Numbered from the stretch's first letter, positions 9,102 to 21,084 are shown. The stretch is DNA of 64,000 nt from Clostridium sp. DSM 17811 (GCF_018861905.1 NZ_JAHLDU010000003.1:186001-250000), one strand, 5' to 3'. Translations and numbers: made by a program. The notes: a model not told the origin generated them from the sequence alone.

Positions 9102-9992
9102 ATGTATAAGTCAATAGGTCTAACTTTAAAAAACATTGATGATTTTCGTGAAATCAATAAATTTAATACTAACTTTAGTTTATCAAATAAAGATTTTTTT
9201 GCTCTGTATGATAGCAGTAATATTATTCAAAAATTATTTATGAGAAAGAATGTAAATCTATTAATGGAAGACAATAATTATATAGGATATATATGGTTTG
9301 AGAAGCAAAATAAATATCATAGCTGCATAAACTCAATGAATGTAATAGAAAAGGGTAATTTGATTTATTTTTATAAAAATTTAATTGGATCAGTTATAAA
9401 CAATAGTCTACTAACTTATGAATGCGAAGATAACAAAGTAAATATTGATATTTTAAGTGAGCTAGGATTTAAAAGGACTAAAGGATTTAGAGAACTAGAA
9501 AAACAGTGCTCTGAACATTTTAATACCTTTGTGACCAGTGAAATTACTTTTTCTATAGTAAAAAGAAATAAAGATGAAAAATTACGTTGCTTATTACAAA
9601 ATGAAATATTTAAAAATGATGACAGAATTCCAATAGACATAGAAGATATATATTATGATGAGGAACAAGAATATTATTTTGACAAAGGCGCAATATTCAT
9701 TAAATACAATAATGAACCTATTGGTTATGGTCAGATTATAGTTGAAGAGAAATCAGCAATAATAGTAAATTTTGGTATAATAGGTAAAAATAGAAATGTA
9801 GGATATGGAAAAGTGCTTTTGGAGTATTTGCTAAATATAGCTATGGATAACAATTTTTCCAAAGTATCACTTCGTGTTGATGCAGATAATATTGTTGCAT
9901 TTAACTTATATAGATCTCTAGGGTTTAGTGTTAAAAAAGAATTTTATACATGGCAAAAACTAAAACTTAAGAATATAAAAGTGGATAGATGA
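9102..9992 (+). CDS. GNAT family N-acetyltransferase
   Basis: 296 aa. The C-terminal half (about 160-295) is a recognisable GNAT fold: the acetyl-CoA-binding segment NRNVGYGKVLLEYLL, then LRVDADNIVAFNLYRSLGF. The N-terminal half looks like a degenerate second GNAT-like domain without a clear CoA loop. The substrate is unknown. ATG 9102 follows TGGAGTAAAG. The stop codon lies just 3' of the left arm of the downstream terminator. Confidence 0.8.
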   Translation: MYKSIGLTLKNIDDFREINKFNTNFSLSNKDFFALYDSSNIIQKLFMRKNVNLLMEDNNYIGYIWFEKQNKYHSCINSMNVIEKGNLIYFYKNLIGSVINNSLLTYECEDNKVNIDILSELGFKRTKGFRELEKQCSEHFNTFVTSEITFSIVKRNKDEKLRCLLQNEIFKNDDRIPIDIEDIYYDEEQEYYFDKGAIFIKYNNEPIGYGQIIVEEKSAIIVNFGIIGKNRNVGYGKVLLEYLLNIAMDNNFSKVSLRVDADNIVAFNLYRSLGFSVKKEFYTWQKLKLKNIKVDR

Positions 9993-10019
9993 TGTACATC
10001 TATCCACTTTTATATTCTT
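9969..10019. terminator. 23-bp perfect bidirectional terminator
   Basis: The arms at 9969-9991 and 9997-10019 are perfectly complementary over 23 bp around a 5-nt loop, with A-rich and T-rich ends. It separates the convergent GNAT and aminotransferase genes and overlaps the last codons of the GNAT gene. Confidence 0.9.
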
Positions 10020-10021
10020 AA

Positions 10022-11218
10022 TTATTTATTTAATTCAACATATTTCTTGATTGCTATACCCAGAATTTCCATAGCATCTTTTAATGCGGTAGTATTTAAA
10101 CAATATGATAATCTAATTTCGTTTACTCCAAGTCCCTTCGTTGCATAGAAACCTTGCGCAGGTGCAACCATAACAGTCTTATTATTATAATTAAAATCTG
10201 TTAATAACCATTTAGCAAAATCTTCAGCACTTTTTATAGGAAGCTTGGCCACTATATAAAATGCTCCAGTTGGTTTTTCACAAACGACACCTGGTATTTT
10301 TAATAAGTATTTGTACAAAATATTTCTTCTTTCTTCATATTCTTTTTTTACCTCTGTAAAATATGATTTAGGAGTGTTAATTAGGTTTGCAGCAGCTACT
10401 TGCTCTATAACCGGCACGCATAATCTAGATTGACCTAATTTAAGCATCTGAGCCATAAGATATTTGTGTTTTGATGCAACTAAGCCAATTCTAGCACCAC
10501 AGGCACTGTAACGCTTAGAGATACTATCAATCAATATTACTTTATCTTCGATATCTTTCATGTATAAAGCAGAAGTATATTTTAAATCATCATAAACAAA
10601 TTCTCTATATACTTCATCAGATATTAAAAATATATCATTTTCTTTAACAATATCTGCAAGCATTCGTATTTCGGCCTGAGTATATACTACTCCTGTAGGA
10701 TTTCCAGGATTTGATACCATTATTGCTCTAGTTTTCTTTGTAATCTTGCTTGTAATCTCCTCTTTGCTAGGTAAATGAAAACCATCTTCAGCTTTGGTGA
10801 TAAATGGAATGACTTTAACTGAAGCTAAATCGGCAAGCCCATTGTAATTTGTATAAAATGGTTCAGGAATTATAATTTCGTCACCAGGGTCACAAATAGC
10901 CATAAAAGCAAAAAGGATGGCTTCAGATCCTCCATTAGTTACTAGTATTTCACTTTTAGAGAGTTTTATATTCCACTCAAGATAATACTTTACAAAACTT
11001 TCAATTAATGGATCCATTCCTTGGGAATTTTCATACTTAAGTACTTTGTCTGTGAAGTTATTGATTCCTTCCATAAATGTAGAAGGAGTGTGTATATCAG
11101 GTTGACCTATGTTAAGATGATATACACTGACTCCTCTTTTTTTTGCATCTTCCGCAAAAGGTGCTAGTTTACGAATTGTTGAAAATTGCATTGATTCCAG
11201 TCTATTAGATAAATTCAT
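10022..11218 (-). CDS. PLP-dependent class I/II aminotransferase
   Basis: Fold-type I aminotransferase of the aspartate/aromatic group. The PLP-binding lysine is in DSISKRYSACGARIGL, with NPGNPTG, SDEVYREF and a C-terminal arginine region NEIRLSYC. The start is placed at ATG 11218 (MNLSNRLESM). The upstream ATG at 11233 reads through a GGGGGGA that is clearly the ribosome binding site. Substrate specificity is undetermined. A 53-aa ORF ends 29 nt upstream on the same strand and is probably cotranscribed. Confidence 0.9.
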   Translation of the reverse strand: MNLSNRLESMQFSTIRKLAPFAEDAKKRGVSVYHLNIGQPDIHTPSTFMEGINNFTDKVLKYENSQGMDPLIESFVKYYLEWNIKLSKSEILVTNGGSEAILFAFMAICDPGDEIIIPEPFYTNYNGLADLASVKVIPFITKAEDGFHLPSKEEITSKITKKTRAIMVSNPGNPTGVVYTQAEIRMLADIVKENDIFLISDEVYREFVYDDLKYTSALYMKDIEDKVILIDSISKRYSACGARIGLVASKHKYLMAQMLKLGQSRLCVPVIEQVAAANLINTPKSYFTEVKKEYEERRNILYKYLLKIPGVVCEKPTGAFYIVAKLPIKSAEDFAKWLLTDFNYNNKTVMVAPAQGFYATKGLGVNEIRLSYCLNTTALKDAMEILGIAIKKYVELNK

Positions 11219-11247
11219 AATATTTCCCCCCATCCCAAATTAAAAAA

Positions 11248-11409
11248 CTAACTAAACTCTTTTACAATGATTTCGACAGGAGAAGAGGATACTTTTATAT
11301 TTATCATATTGTTGTTGTGATTACACATACAAAAATAACTTCTATCTCCTATACAATTAAACTGCATATGTCTATCCTTAATGTTTTCATTCTTTTTTGC
11401 ATCATACAT
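11248..11409 (-). CDS. small protein of 53 aa upstream of the aminotransferase
   Basis: ATG 11409 is preceded by AAAAGGAGTGATTTAAT, an excellent ribosome binding site. The ORF runs to a TAG at 11248. The product starts MYDAKKNENIKDRHMQFN and holds three cysteines (NCIG and CMC). No signal peptide or membrane segment is seen, and I do not recognise a family. A TTTTAGG/CCTAAAA hairpin overlaps the SD region and could modulate translation. The 292 nt between this start and miaB hold AT-rich promoter-like DNA only. Confidence 0.6.
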   Translation of the reverse strand: MYDAKKNENIKDRHMQFNCIGDRSYFCMCNHNNNMINIKVSSSPVEIIVKEFS

Positions 11410-11701
11410 ATTAAATCACTCCTTTTAGGTAGGTTATCCTAAAAGCTGAAATTTATTAAGAAAAGAAAAAAACAAGTAATAGAGACATTTACATAATTAA
11501 AAAAACACAATAACACGTATATTATTTGATATATTATAACACATAATTATCAATTAATATTCTATTCTGATTTATTCATATATTTAAACCAAAATAAATT
11601 TATGATTAATTATATCCAATTAGTAAAAATGACTTTAAAAAAGTTTATAAATTATATATAATGATAGATAGTGATATTTTTTTATAAAGGAGAATGAACT
11701 A

Positions 11702-13027
11702 ATGAATGAAACAATTAAATACTATATAGAAACATGGGGCTGTCAAATGAACGAGGAAGATTCAGAAAAATTATCCGGTATGCTAATACCAGTGGGGTAT
11801 AAAAAAACATTGGATAAGGGATCTGCTGATATAATTATATTTAATACTTGTTGTGTTAGAGAGAACGCAGAACAAAAGGTTGATGGAAATATTGGGGCTT
11901 TAAAAACAATGAAAAAAGAGAATCCAAAGCTTGTAATTGCGGTTATTGGATGTATGATGCAGCAAGATGGTATGGCAAAACATATAATTACTAAATTCCC
12001 ATTTGTAGATATTATTATTGGGACTCATAATGCATATAAATTTCCAGAGTATTTAAAAAGAATACAGAGCGGAGAATCATCTATTGTTGAAATTTGGGAC
12101 AAGGAAGAAAGCATTATAGAAGGAATTCCAATAGAAAGGGAAAATACTTTAAAAGGTTTTGTTACAATTATGTATGGTTGCAACAATTTTTGTACTTATT
12201 GCATAGTACCTTATGTAAGAGGACGCGAACGTAGTCGAAATCCGGAAGATATCATTAATGAAATAACAGTTATGGTTGGACAAGGGTATAAAGAAATAAC
12301 CTTACTTGGTCAAAACGTTAATTCTTATGGGAAGGGATTAACTCCAGAAATAAATTTCGCTCAGTTACTTCGTAAAATTAACAAAATTGAAAATTTGGAG
12401 AGATTAAGATTTATGACGTCTCACCCAAAGGATTTATCTAATGAAGTAATAGAAGTTATTGCCGAGAGTGATAAGATTTGTGAACATGTTCATTTACCAG
12501 TACAATCAGGTTCATCTAATCTTCTAAAAAAAATGAATAGACATTATGATAGAGAGCAATATTTGGAGTTAGTAAAAAACATTAGAAATACAATCCCTAA
12601 TGTAGGAATAACTACAGATATAATAGTTGGATTTCCAGGAGAAACCGAGGAAGATTTTGCACAGACTCTAAGTTTAATGGAAGAGGTTAAATTTAATTTA
12701 GCGTTTACTTACCTTTACTCTAAAAGAAAGGGAACACCAGCAGATGAAATGCTAGATCAAGTACCAGAGGACGTTAAGCATGAGAGGTTTAATAGATTAG
12801 TAGAAGTTGTTAATAGAAATTGTGCAGAAAAAAACAAAGCATGCGTAGGGAAAATTGTAGAGGTACTGGTCGAGGGTTATAGTAAAAAAGATGAAAGTAA
12901 ATTGACTGGTAGAACTAGAAACGGGAAAGTAGTGAACTTCGAGGGAAATGGCAATGTTGCCGGCGATCTCGTATCAGTGTTAATAACAGATTCACATTCT
13001 TTTTCACTTTTTGGTGAAGAAATATAA
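11702..13027 (+). CDS. miaB: tRNA-2-methylthio-N6-dimethylallyladenosine synthase MiaB
   Basis: Radical-SAM methylthiotransferase acting on i6A37 of tRNAs. The N-terminal UPF0004 cluster ligands are C14 (WGCQMNE), C50 and C84. The radical SAM cluster CNNFCTYC uses C160, C164 and C167. A C-terminal TRAM domain follows (about 375-440). The length of 441 aa is normal. AAAGGAG precedes ATG 11702. Its substrate i6A is made by MiaA, encoded in the same block after mutS and mutL. Confidence 0.97.
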   Translation: MNETIKYYIETWGCQMNEEDSEKLSGMLIPVGYKKTLDKGSADIIIFNTCCVRENAEQKVDGNIGALKTMKKENPKLVIAVIGCMMQQDGMAKHIITKFPFVDIIIGTHNAYKFPEYLKRIQSGESSIVEIWDKEESIIEGIPIERENTLKGFVTIMYGCNNFCTYCIVPYVRGRERSRNPEDIINEITVMVGQGYKEITLLGQNVNSYGKGLTPEINFAQLLRKINKIENLERLRFMTSHPKDLSNEVIEVIAESDKICEHVHLPVQSGSSNLLKKMNRHYDREQYLELVKNIRNTIPNVGITTDIIVGFPGETEEDFAQTLSLMEEVKFNLAFTYLYSKRKGTPADEMLDQVPEDVKHERFNRLVEVVNRNCAEKNKACVGKIVEVLVEGYSKKDESKLTGRTRNGKVVNFEGNGNVAGDLVSVLITDSHSFSLFGEEI

Positions 13028-13140
13028 ACTAACAAATAAATTATAGTAACTAATTTAATATCTGTGATTATTTATAAAGATTCAATTTATGTGTTTAAGG
13101 CAATTTATATAATTACAGAGAAAAGCAAAGGGGAATGGCA

Positions 13141-15834
13141 ATGGCATTAACTCCAATGATGATACAATATTTTGAAGTAAAAGAAACATGTAAGGATTGC
13201 ATTTTATTTTTTAGATTAGGTGATTTTTATGAAATGTTTTTTGATGATGCACAGCTTGTAGCAAAAGAACTAGAGCTTGTGCTTACAGGGCGTGATTGTG
13301 GGCTTGAAAAAAGAGCACCTATGTGCGGAATACCCCATCATGCAGCAAATATATATGTAGGAAGGCTAATTGCAAAAGGATATAAGGTTGCTATATGTGA
13401 ACAAGTAGAAGATCCTGCATTAGCTAAGGGAATCGTTAAAAGAGAAGTAATTAAAATAATCACTCCAGGAACTTACACTGATTCTGGGTTTTTAGAAGAA
13501 GCTAAAAATAATTATATTATGAGCATATACATTAATAAAGAGACTAATTTTTGTGGTTTATGTTTTTGTGATGTATCAACAGGTGAATTTACTTGTACTG
13601 AGACGAAACTTAACATTGTCACCATATTAGATGAAATTTCAAAGTTTACACCAAAAGAAATTATTGTCTCAGAAGATATAGAGGATGAAATACTAAAGGT
13701 TATAAAAGAAAGATTTAACGTGTCTTATTCTGCATACCCTAATGACTTTTTCAGTATTAAAAATGATAACATAATAAAAAATCAATTTCATAATTATAGT
13801 GAGAAAACTTTCTCGCAAACTTTACTAAGTAGCATTTCAGGGCTACTTAGTTATATTATAGATACACAAAAAAAATCGCTTTCTCATATAGATACTATCG
13901 AATACTATGATATTTTAGATTATGTAAGTTTAGATGCAAACTCTAGGAGAAACTTAGAGCTAACAGAAACTTTAAGAGATAAAACTAAGAAAGGTTCTTT
14001 ATTATGGGTGCTAGATAGAACTAATACTGCGATGGGAGCTAGAAGACTACGTAAGTGGTTAGATCAACCTTTAATAAACAAAAAGATGATAGATGAAAGA
14101 TTAGAGGCTGTAGAAGAAATTAAAAATAATACAACGACCCATGAAGATTTAAAAGATGTACTTGTTGATATATATGATATAGAAAGGTTAGTTGGGAAAA
14201 TTTCTTCGAAAAACGTCAATGCCAAAGAACTGATTTCTCTAAAAAACTCTATAGAAAAAATACCAAAAGTAAAATCAATTATATCAGTGTTAAATAGTAA
14301 ATTAATAAATAAGATATATTTAGAATTGGATGATTTGCAAGATATACATAACGTATTAGAAAAGTCTATTATAAATAGTCCAGCTATTTCCATTAAAGAA
14401 GGAAATATTATTAAGGAAGGTTTTAATAGTGAAATAGATGAGTTAAGGCGTGCTAAGGCTCATGGTAAGGAATGGATTGCTACCTTAGAAAGCGATGAAA
14501 AAAGAATAACTGGAATAAAATCACTAAAAGTTGGGTACAACAGAGTGTTTGGTTATTATATTGAAGTAACTAAATTAAATATTCCATCTATTCCAGAAGG
14601 TAGATATATAAGAAAACAAACTTTATCTAATGCAGAAAGATATATTACTCCTGAACTTAAGGAAATGGAAGATAAGATTCTTGGTGCACAAGATAAGCTA
14701 GTAAATATAGAATATGAGATATTTACAGGTATACGAGAAGAAATTGAAAAACATATAGAAAGAATGAAAAACACAGCGAAGCTAATATCAGAAATAGATT
14801 GTCTAAGTTCACTTGCAACAATCGCTCTAGAAAACAATTATACCAGGCCTAAGATAAATAAAAAGGGTATTTTAAACATAATAGGAGGAAGGCACCCAGT
14901 AGTTGAGAAAATGATGCCTACGAATACTTTTATTGAAAATGATACATATATGGATGAAAAGGATAACCAATTACTATTAATAACGGGGCCTAATATGGCA
15001 GGTAAATCCACATATATGCGTCAAGTAGCCTTAATAACTATTATGGCTCAAATGGGAAGTTTTGTTCCTTGTGCGTCAGCAGACATATCAATCTGTGATA
15101 AAATCTTTACAAGAATAGGAGCATCTGACGATCTTGCAGCAGGCAAAAGTACTTTTATGGTAGAAATGTGGGAAGTATCAAATATATTAAAAAATGCAAC
15201 CAATAAAAGCTTAGTTTTACTTGATGAGGTAGGCAGAGGTACAAGTACTTATGATGGTCTAAGTATAGCTTGGTCAGTAATTGAGTACATTTGTAAAAAC
15301 ACTAATTTAAGGAGTAAAACTTTATTTGCAACGCATTATCACGAGTTAACAAAGCTAGAAGGAATAATTAAGGGTGTTAAAAATTATTCTGTAGCCGTGA
15401 AAAAAATTGAAAATGAAATTGTATTTTTAAGGAAAATTGTACCTGGAGGAGCTGATGAGTCCTATGGTATTGAGGTAGCTAAACTTGCAGGGTTACCAGA
15501 AGATGTAATAAATAGGGCGAACGAGATCTTAAATTCACTAGAAAAAAACAATGCTAGCACGGAAATTAACTTTATTAACAAGAAACCTGAAAAAATGGAT
15601 AAATCTATTAAGTCAAGCGGCAAAGTTAATGAGGAAAACATTGTGGAGAAGGAATCAGCTGTAACTTATGAAGCTGATATAGTGAAAGACGAGGTCACTC
15701 AAATAAGCTTTACAGATATAGAAAAGGATAATATATTAAAAGAAATAAAAAATATAAATATTCTTAATCTAACACCTATGGATGGTTTTAATAAGTTATA
15801 TGAATTAGTTAATAGGGCAAAGTTGTTATCATGA
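13141..15834 (+). CDS. mutS: DNA mismatch repair protein MutS
   Basis: Mismatch recognition ATPase. The N-terminal FYEMF mismatch wedge is near residue 29. The Walker [10 protein letters not shown] is near 616 and the Walker [15 protein letters not shown] near 690, with THYHEL after it. A charged C-terminal tail (about 800-890) precedes the last helix. The start is moved to the second ATG at 13141 (MALTPMM), because AAAGGGGA abuts the first ATG at 13135 and is correctly spaced for the second. The gene is followed by mutL after 41 nt. Confidence 0.97.
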   Translation: MALTPMMIQYFEVKETCKDCILFFRLGDFYEMFFDDAQLVAKELELVLTGRDCGLEKRAPMCGIPHHAANIYVGRLIAKGYKVAICEQVEDPALAKGIVKREVIKIITPGTYTDSGFLEEAKNNYIMSIYINKETNFCGLCFCDVSTGEFTCTETKLNIVTILDEISKFTPKEIIVSEDIEDEILKVIKERFNVSYSAYPNDFFSIKNDNIIKNQFHNYSEKTFSQTLLSSISGLLSYIIDTQKKSLSHIDTIEYYDILDYVSLDANSRRNLELTETLRDKTKKGSLLWVLDRTNTAMGARRLRKWLDQPLINKKMIDERLEAVEEIKNNTTTHEDLKDVLVDIYDIERLVGKISSKNVNAKELISLKNSIEKIPKVKSIISVLNSKLINKIYLELDDLQDIHNVLEKSIINSPAISIKEGNIIKEGFNSEIDELRRAKAHGKEWIATLESDEKRITGIKSLKVGYNRVFGYYIEVTKLNIPSIPEGRYIRKQTLSNAERYITPELKEMEDKILGAQDKLVNIEYEIFTGIREEIEKHIERMKNTAKLISEIDCLSSLATIALENNYTRPKINKKGILNIIGGRHPVVEKMMPTNTFIENDTYMDEKDNQLLLITGPNMAGKSTYMRQVALITIMAQMGSFVPCASADISICDKIFTRIGASDDLAAGKSTFMVEMWEVSNILKNATNKSLVLLDEVGRGTSTYDGLSIAWSVIEYICKNTNLRSKTLFATHYHELTKLEGIIKGVKNYSVAVKKIENEIVFLRKIVPGGADESYGIEVAKLAGLPEDVINRANEILNSLEKNNASTEINFINKKPEKMDKSIKSSGKVNEENIVEKESAVTYEADIVKDEVTQISFTDIEKDNILKEIKNINILNLTPMDGFNKLYELVNRAKLLS

Positions 15835-15875
15835 TGTCTGAGTTATTATAAGAGTAGCAAAGGATGTGATTTATT

Positions 15876-17849
15876 ATGAGAATTAATATATTAGAAGTTG
15901 AAACTTCCAATAAAATTGCTGCAGGTGAGGTTGTGGAAAGGCCATCATCTGTAGTAAAGGAATTAGTTGAAAATAGCATAGATGCAGGTGCTAAAAATAT
16001 TACCATAGAAATATTAGAAGGTGGTCAAAAAAATATAAAGGTAATTGATGATGGCTCAGGTATTCATGTGGATGATATAGAAAAAGCTTTTTTACCTCAT
16101 GCTACTAGTAAAATAAAATATGTTGAAGACATATATAAAATACATTCATTAGGGTTTAGGGGAGAGGCATTACCCAGTATAGCTTCAGTATCTAGGACGT
16201 TGTTAAATAGTAGAACAAAAGAGTCTCCATTTGGCATGGAAATATCTCAGTCATCAAGTGATGTACTATACATTAAAGAAGTTGGATGTAATGTTGGGAC
16301 AACAATTGAAGTTAAGGATTTGTTTTTTAATGTACCAGCAAGACAAAAATTTCTAAAATCACCACAAAGAGAATCTGCTTTAATATCGGATATTTTAGGA
16401 AGACTAGCCCTGGCTAATAATGAAATTTCTTTTAAATTGTCAAATAATGATAAAAAGGTATTTTCTACTTTTAGTTCTACACAGCCTCGTGACACCATTA
16501 GATACATATATGGCAAAGAGGTTGCAGATAATATTACCAGTTTTGAAAAGTATAATGACGTAATGTCTGTACATGGGTATATTGGTAATGCTTTGATAAG
16601 TCGTGGAAGCCGTAACAGGCAAAGTATTTTTGTTAACAAAAGGTATATTAAAAGTGGTTTAATTACCGCTGCGGTGGAAAATGCTTTTAAATCTTTTTTG
16701 ACTATTAATAAATTCCCGTTCTTTGTTATATTCTTAGATATTTTCCCGGAGTATATAGATATAAATGTTCATCCGCAAAAAACTGAAATTAAATTTCAGG
16801 AAGATAAAGCAATATTTAAGTTTGTTTTTGATGCAGTTCATACAGCAATTGGTGATAGCCTAAGAGGGAATTTTGACGTTACAGAAGATGATAATAAAAA
16901 TAATGATAATAATGAAAAAAGAAATGAGAATGAAAATAATAGTGCAAAAGAAGTTGAAAAAAACACCATAAAAAAAGATGTTTATGATTTTAATAGAATA
17001 ATTATAGATGAAAAAGTCAAAGAAGAACTGGAAAAGAGTGTTCAAATTCCAATAGACTTTAAATATAAAAGGCAAAACAATGAAAATGAAGCAGATAGTT
17101 TTATGGAATCTTCTTATGCACATTCAAGCCTGCCAAAAGTTACAAGTAATTCAGGCAGTGAATTTGCAAGTGAAGTGCAAAGCACAAGTGAAAATGTCAA
17201 AGAAAGTGGTAATATTAATCAGGAAACGGGTGAAATAACAACATCAAACGAAGTTTCTAGAATTTCAAAGTTTCCAGAACTTCGAATTATAGGGCAATTT
17301 AATAAAACTTATATAATTGGTGAGGCATATAATGAACTTTACCTAATTGATCAACATGCAGCTCATGAAAAGGTATTATTTGAGAAATATAAAAAAGAAA
17401 TTAAAAACGCGCAGGTGGTGTCTCAAATTTTATTAGTACCAACTGTAATAGAACTAAGCGTGGATGATTATGCTTATTATAGTGAAAATGTAGTTGTGTT
17501 TAATAATACTGGTTTTAATATTATTGAATTTGGGGAAAATACAATTAGTATAAAGGAAGTTCCTATAATACTCGGAAAACCAGATATCAAAAATCTTTTT
17601 AATGAGATATTAGATAACTTAAAAAATATGGGTAGTGGTGAAACAATACAAATTAAATATACTCGTATAGCAACGCTTGCATGTAAAGCAGCTGTAAAGG
17701 CTAATAATCTGTTATCAGATTTAGAAATGAATAAATTAATTAATGATCTAAGATACATTGATGAGCCTTTTACTTGTCCACATGGAAGACCTACAATAAT
17801 AAAAATTACACTTAATGAATTAGAAAAAAAGTTTAAAAGAATACAATAG
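15876..17849 (+). CDS. mutL: DNA mismatch repair endonuclease MutL
   Basis: GHKL ATPase that couples MutS to strand incision. The N-terminal motifs are [17 protein letters not shown] and [14 protein letters not shown] long hydrophilic linker (about 330-460) is rich in E, K and N. The C-terminal domain has the endonuclease motif [14 protein letters not shown] near 492, ACKAAVK, and CPHGRPT near 634. So it should be the nicking type found in bacteria without MutH. The start is ATG 15876 after GGATGTGA. It ends 13 nt before miaA. Confidence 0.97.
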   Translation: MRINILEVETSNKIAAGEVVERPSSVVKELVENSIDAGAKNITIEILEGGQKNIKVIDDGSGIHVDDIEKAFLPHATSKIKYVEDIYKIHSLGFRGEALPSIASVSRTLLNSRTKESPFGMEISQSSSDVLYIKEVGCNVGTTIEVKDLFFNVPARQKFLKSPQRESALISDILGRLALANNEISFKLSNNDKKVFSTFSSTQPRDTIRYIYGKEVADNITSFEKYNDVMSVHGYIGNALISRGSRNRQSIFVNKRYIKSGLITAAVENAFKSFLTINKFPFFVIFLDIFPEYIDINVHPQKTEIKFQEDKAIFKFVFDAVHTAIGDSLRGNFDVTEDDNKNNDNNEKRNENENNSAKEVEKNTIKKDVYDFNRIIIDEKVKEELEKSVQIPIDFKYKRQNNENEADSFMESSYAHSSLPKVTSNSGSEFASEVQSTSENVKESGNINQETGEITTSNEVSRISKFPELRIIGQFNKTYIIGEAYNELYLIDQHAAHEKVLFEKYKKEIKNAQVVSQILLVPTVIELSVDDYAYYSENVVVFNNTGFNIIEFGENTISIKEVPIILGKPDIKNLFNEILDNLKNMGSGETIQIKYTRIATLACKAAVKANNLLSDLEMNKLINDLRYIDEPFTCPHGRPTIIKITLNELEKKFKRIQ

Positions 17850-17862
17850 AAAAGGTGAAAAT

Positions 17863-18795
17863 ATGAAAGATTTATTTATTTTAGCAGGGCCTACAGGTAT
17901 TGGCAAAACAGAAATATCTATAAAACTTGCACGAGAGCTAAATGGGGAGATTATATCAGCTGATTCAATGCAAATATATAAATATATGGATGTTGGATCT
18001 GCTAAGATTTCATTTGAGGAGATGAGGGGAATTCCTCATCATTTATTGGATATGATAGAGCCAAGTGTTGCTTTTAGTGTAGCCGATTTTAAAGAAAGAT
18101 CAGAGAAGGCCATTTGCGATATAACTGACAAAAATAAACTCCCAATGCTCGTTGGTGGAACTGGGTTTTATATAAATTCATTAATTTATAATTTCAGTTT
18201 TGCTGATACAAATAAAGATGAATCATATAGAGAGTATCTTACAAAACTTGCAGAAGAAAATGGGAAAGAATATGTCCATAACTTACTTAAAGACATTGAT
18301 GAAAAGACATACAATAAACTATATCCTAATGATTTGAAAAGAGTTATTAGAGCTTTAGAAGTATACAAGGTTAGTGGTAAACCCATGAGTGAGTTTGCAA
18401 AGGAGCAAGACATTTTGGATATTCCTTATAATGTACATTATTTTGTATTAAATATGGATAGACAAAAATTATATAATAGGATAAATTTACGCGTAGATAT
18501 TATGATGAAAAATAATTTAGTTGATGAAGTTATAAAATTAAAGAAAATGGGCTACAATGCAGATATGCAGTCAATGAAGGGTATAGGTTACAAAGAGATA
18601 TTATATTACTTAAATGATGAAATATCCTTAAATGAGGCTGTAGAGAAGATTAAACAAGGAAGTAGAAATTATGCTAAAAGGCAACTTACTTGGTTTAGAA
18701 AAGATCCAAGGGTAAACTGGATTAATAAAGATGATTTTAGTAGTGATGATGAGATTGTAGACTACATAAAGAGTAATTTAACCCTTTTGAATTAG
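17863..18795 (+). CDS. miaA: tRNA dimethylallyltransferase MiaA
   Basis: Adds the dimethylallyl group to A37 of tRNAs reading UNN codons, giving i6A for MiaB. The P-loop GPTGIGKTE is at 9-17, [17 protein letters not shown] at about 32-48, then VGGTGFYI. The length of 310 aa is normal. An AAAGGTG site precedes the ATG, and the 13-nt gap to mutL indicates one operon. Confidence 0.97.
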   Translation: MKDLFILAGPTGIGKTEISIKLARELNGEIISADSMQIYKYMDVGSAKISFEEMRGIPHHLLDMIEPSVAFSVADFKERSEKAICDITDKNKLPMLVGGTGFYINSLIYNFSFADTNKDESYREYLTKLAEENGKEYVHNLLKDIDEKTYNKLYPNDLKRVIRALEVYKVSGKPMSEFAKEQDILDIPYNVHYFVLNMDRQKLYNRINLRVDIMMKNNLVDEVIKLKKMGYNADMQSMKGIGYKEILYYLNDEISLNEAVEKIKQGSRNYAKRQLTWFRKDPRVNWINKDDFSSDDEIVDYIKSNLTLLN

Positions 18796-18845
18796 TCTTA
18801 ATAACTGTTTTTATAAAATTAAAATACAATTGTGGAGGAATATTT

Positions 18846-19079
18846 GTGAGCAAATTTACTGATAATTTGCAAGATATATTTTTAAATGAGGCAAGAAAGA
18901 ATAAAATACAAGTTACTTTATATCTGATAAATGGTTTTCAATTAAAGGGCAATGTAACTGGTTTTGATACGTTCACTGTAGTATTAAACTGCGACGGGAA
19001 ACAAATGATGGTATATAAACATGCTATTTCTACGATAACTCCACTTAATCCAATATTACTAGGGAGTGAAGAAATTTAA
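18846..19079 (+). CDS. hfq: RNA chaperone Hfq
   Basis: Sm-like hexameric RNA chaperone, 77 aa. Sm1 is the [19 protein letters not shown] region and Sm2 is [13 protein letters not shown] 18846 follows TGGAGG. The Gram-positive type C-terminus is short. It is the last gene of the miaA-hfq end of the mismatch repair block, 50 nt after miaA. Confidence 0.96.
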   Translation: MSKFTDNLQDIFLNEARKNKIQVTLYLINGFQLKGNVTGFDTFTVVLNCDGKQMMVYKHAISTITPLNPILLGSEEI

Positions 19080-19096
19080 AGTTATAGTATGTTATT

Positions 19097-19140
19097 TAAG
19101 GCCTAAGGTTAGAGTAAACTAGCTTGAGGCTTTATTTTTT
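19097..19140 (+). terminator. terminator after hfq
   Basis: TAAGGCCTAAG pairs imperfectly with CTTGAGGCTTTA, followed by TTTTTT. Confidence 0.65.
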
Positions 19141-19184
19141 AAAATGATTATTCATACTATAAATACTAAATATGAAAGAGGTAA

Positions 19185-20081
19185 ATGATGATAAATGAAA
19201 AGAATATTAAAACTTTAGGAACACATAGTGGTAAATTTCATGCAGATGATGTTATGGCTACAGCTATACTTAGATTATTATTAGGAGATATAAAGGTAAT
19301 CAGAACAAGGGATGAAGAGGTACTTAAAAAACTAGATTTTGTTTATGACATATCACTTGGAGAATTTGATCACCATCAATTAGATAAAGAAATAAGAGAA
19401 AATAATATTCCATATGCCGCGTCAGGACTAGTTTGGAGAGAGTTTGGTTCTAGAGTAATACAAAAGTTTAATTCTGAGTTTGATGAAGACGATATAATAT
19501 CAATTTTTGATTATATTGATAAAACTTTAGTGCAGGGGATTGATGCTATAGATAATGGCATAGATTCTAAAACGGAATTTAAAGTAACTTCAATAAGTGA
19601 TATTATACAAAATTTTAATCCTACATGGGATGATGACTCATCTAAAGATGATGCATTTGAGGAAGCAGTAGGATTTGCAATTGTTGTTATAAAACGGATA
19701 ATAAGTAGACAGGTTTCGGTTATAAAAGCGAGAGATATAGTAAATAAGGGATTTGAAAATAGAGAAGTTAATGAAATAATGGTTTTGAAAAATGGTTGTC
19801 CTTGGCTTCAACAGTTACTTAAAATAGATATAAATAGTGAGGTATTGTTTGTTATTTCACCTGGTGATAATAACGCGGAGTATAAGATTCAAACCGTAAA
19901 GAAGACCTCGGGGACTTTTGAGGCAAGAAAAGATTTAGTTGAGTCAATTAGAGGAAAATCAAGTGATGAGATAAATTCAATAATAAAAATAGATGATGCT
20001 ATCTTTTGTCATAAGGCAGGGTTTATAGCATCAACTAAAAGCCTCACGAGTGCTCTAAAAATAGCAAAATTATCAGTTTAA
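19185..20081 (+). CDS. MYG1 family protein (UPF0160, DHH-like hydrolase)
   Basis: 298 aa. The N-terminal metal-site motif LGTHSGKFHADDVMA is at about 11-25, and LGEFDHHQ lies near residue 64. Both match the MYG1/UPF0160 family, a DHH-phosphoesterase relative; the eukaryotic homologue is an exonuclease, while the bacterial role is not established. The C-terminus has KAGFIASTKS. ATG 19185 and ATG 19188 are tandem after AAAGAGG. It is monocistronic. Confidence 0.87.
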   Translation: MMINEKNIKTLGTHSGKFHADDVMATAILRLLLGDIKVIRTRDEEVLKKLDFVYDISLGEFDHHQLDKEIRENNIPYAASGLVWREFGSRVIQKFNSEFDEDDIISIFDYIDKTLVQGIDAIDNGIDSKTEFKVTSISDIIQNFNPTWDDDSSKDDAFEEAVGFAIVVIKRIISRQVSVIKARDIVNKGFENREVNEIMVLKNGCPWLQQLLKIDINSEVLFVISPGDNNAEYKIQTVKKTSGTFEARKDLVESIRGKSSDEINSIIKIDDAIFCHKAGFIASTKSLTSALKIAKLSV

Positions 20082-20092
20082 AATTTATATAA

Positions 20093-20132
20093 TGAACTCA
20101 ATAACAATTAGGTGTTATTGGGTTCGTTTTTT
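20093..20132 (+). terminator. terminator after the MYG1-family gene
   Basis: GAACTCAATAAC pairs with GTTATTGGGTTC around 8 nt, then TTTTTT. Confidence 0.8.
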
Positions 20133-20260
20133 ATATAATAACTAATTAAGAGCCGATTTACAGCAGATAAATAGTAAAATTATTATTTTAATGTATCAGA
20201 TATGACAACAAGAGCATAAGCTGTTGTTAAATGGAATTTTATTGTGGAGGGGATTAGGCG

Positions 20261-21073
20261 TTGGAATATTATATCCAGGTAGAACCAGATGTTAAAATTT
20301 TTGTTGAAGATTTAAATCCAAGAGGGAAGAAAACAATTTTATTTATACATGGTTGGCCATTAAATCATAAAGCATATGAATATCAGTTTAATGTACTTCC
20401 TAAAATGGGATATAGATGTATTGGAATTGACACTAGGGGGTTTGGTAATTCGGATAAGCCTATAAGTGGATACGATTATAATACATTATCAGATGATATA
20501 AGAGGGGTAGTCGAAGCTCTTAATTTAAAAAACTTCACTCTTGGCGGACATTCTATGGGGGGAGCAACTGCTATTAGATACATGGCTCGTCATAAAGGCT
20601 ATGGGGTATCCAAACTTGCTCTCTTTGGGGCAGCGGCGCCTAGTTTAACTAAGCGTCCCAATTTTCCATATGGGTTGCCGAAGGAAACGGTAACAAAACT
20701 TATTCAAGAAACATATAATGACAGACCTAAAATGCTAAGAGATTTTGGTGATATATTTTTGTTTCAGTACGCTACTCAGCCTCTACAGGATTGGTTTTTT
20801 AATTTAGGTCTTGAAGCAGCAGGATGGGCAACAGCAGATTGTGCCACAACTTTTAGAGATGAAGAGTTATTTTGTGATTTAGAGAAAATAAATGTACCAA
20901 CATTAATTCTTCATGGTATACATGATAAAGTTTGCTTATTCAAGTTAGCCGAAGTTATGAAACAAGGAATTAAAAATGCTAAACTTGTACCATTTGAATA
21001 TAGTGGACATGGATTGTTCTGGGAAGAGCGTGACAAGTTTAATAAAGAATTAACACAATTTATTGAGAACTAA
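20261..21073 (+). CDS. alpha/beta hydrolase
   Basis: 270 aa, chloroperoxidase/haloalkane-dehalogenase-like group. The oxyanion-hole motif HGWPLN is near 29, the nucleophile elbow GHSMGGA near 96 (S97), the acid in LHGIHDKVC and the histidine in YSGHGLFW. The substrate is unknown. The start is TTG 20261 after TGGAGGGG; the mature N-terminus has no signal peptide, so it is cytosolic. A weak ACAACA/TGTTGT hairpin lies about 40 nt upstream. Confidence 0.88.
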   Translation: MEYYIQVEPDVKIFVEDLNPRGKKTILFIHGWPLNHKAYEYQFNVLPKMGYRCIGIDTRGFGNSDKPISGYDYNTLSDDIRGVVEALNLKNFTLGGHSMGGATAIRYMARHKGYGVSKLALFGAAAPSLTKRPNFPYGLPKETVTKLIQETYNDRPKMLRDFGDIFLFQYATQPLQDWFFNLGLEAAGWATADCATTFRDEELFCDLEKINVPTLILHGIHDKVCLFKLAEVMKQGIKNAKLVPFEYSGHGLFWEERDKFNKELTQFIEN

Positions 21074-21084
21074 TAAGGAATATT

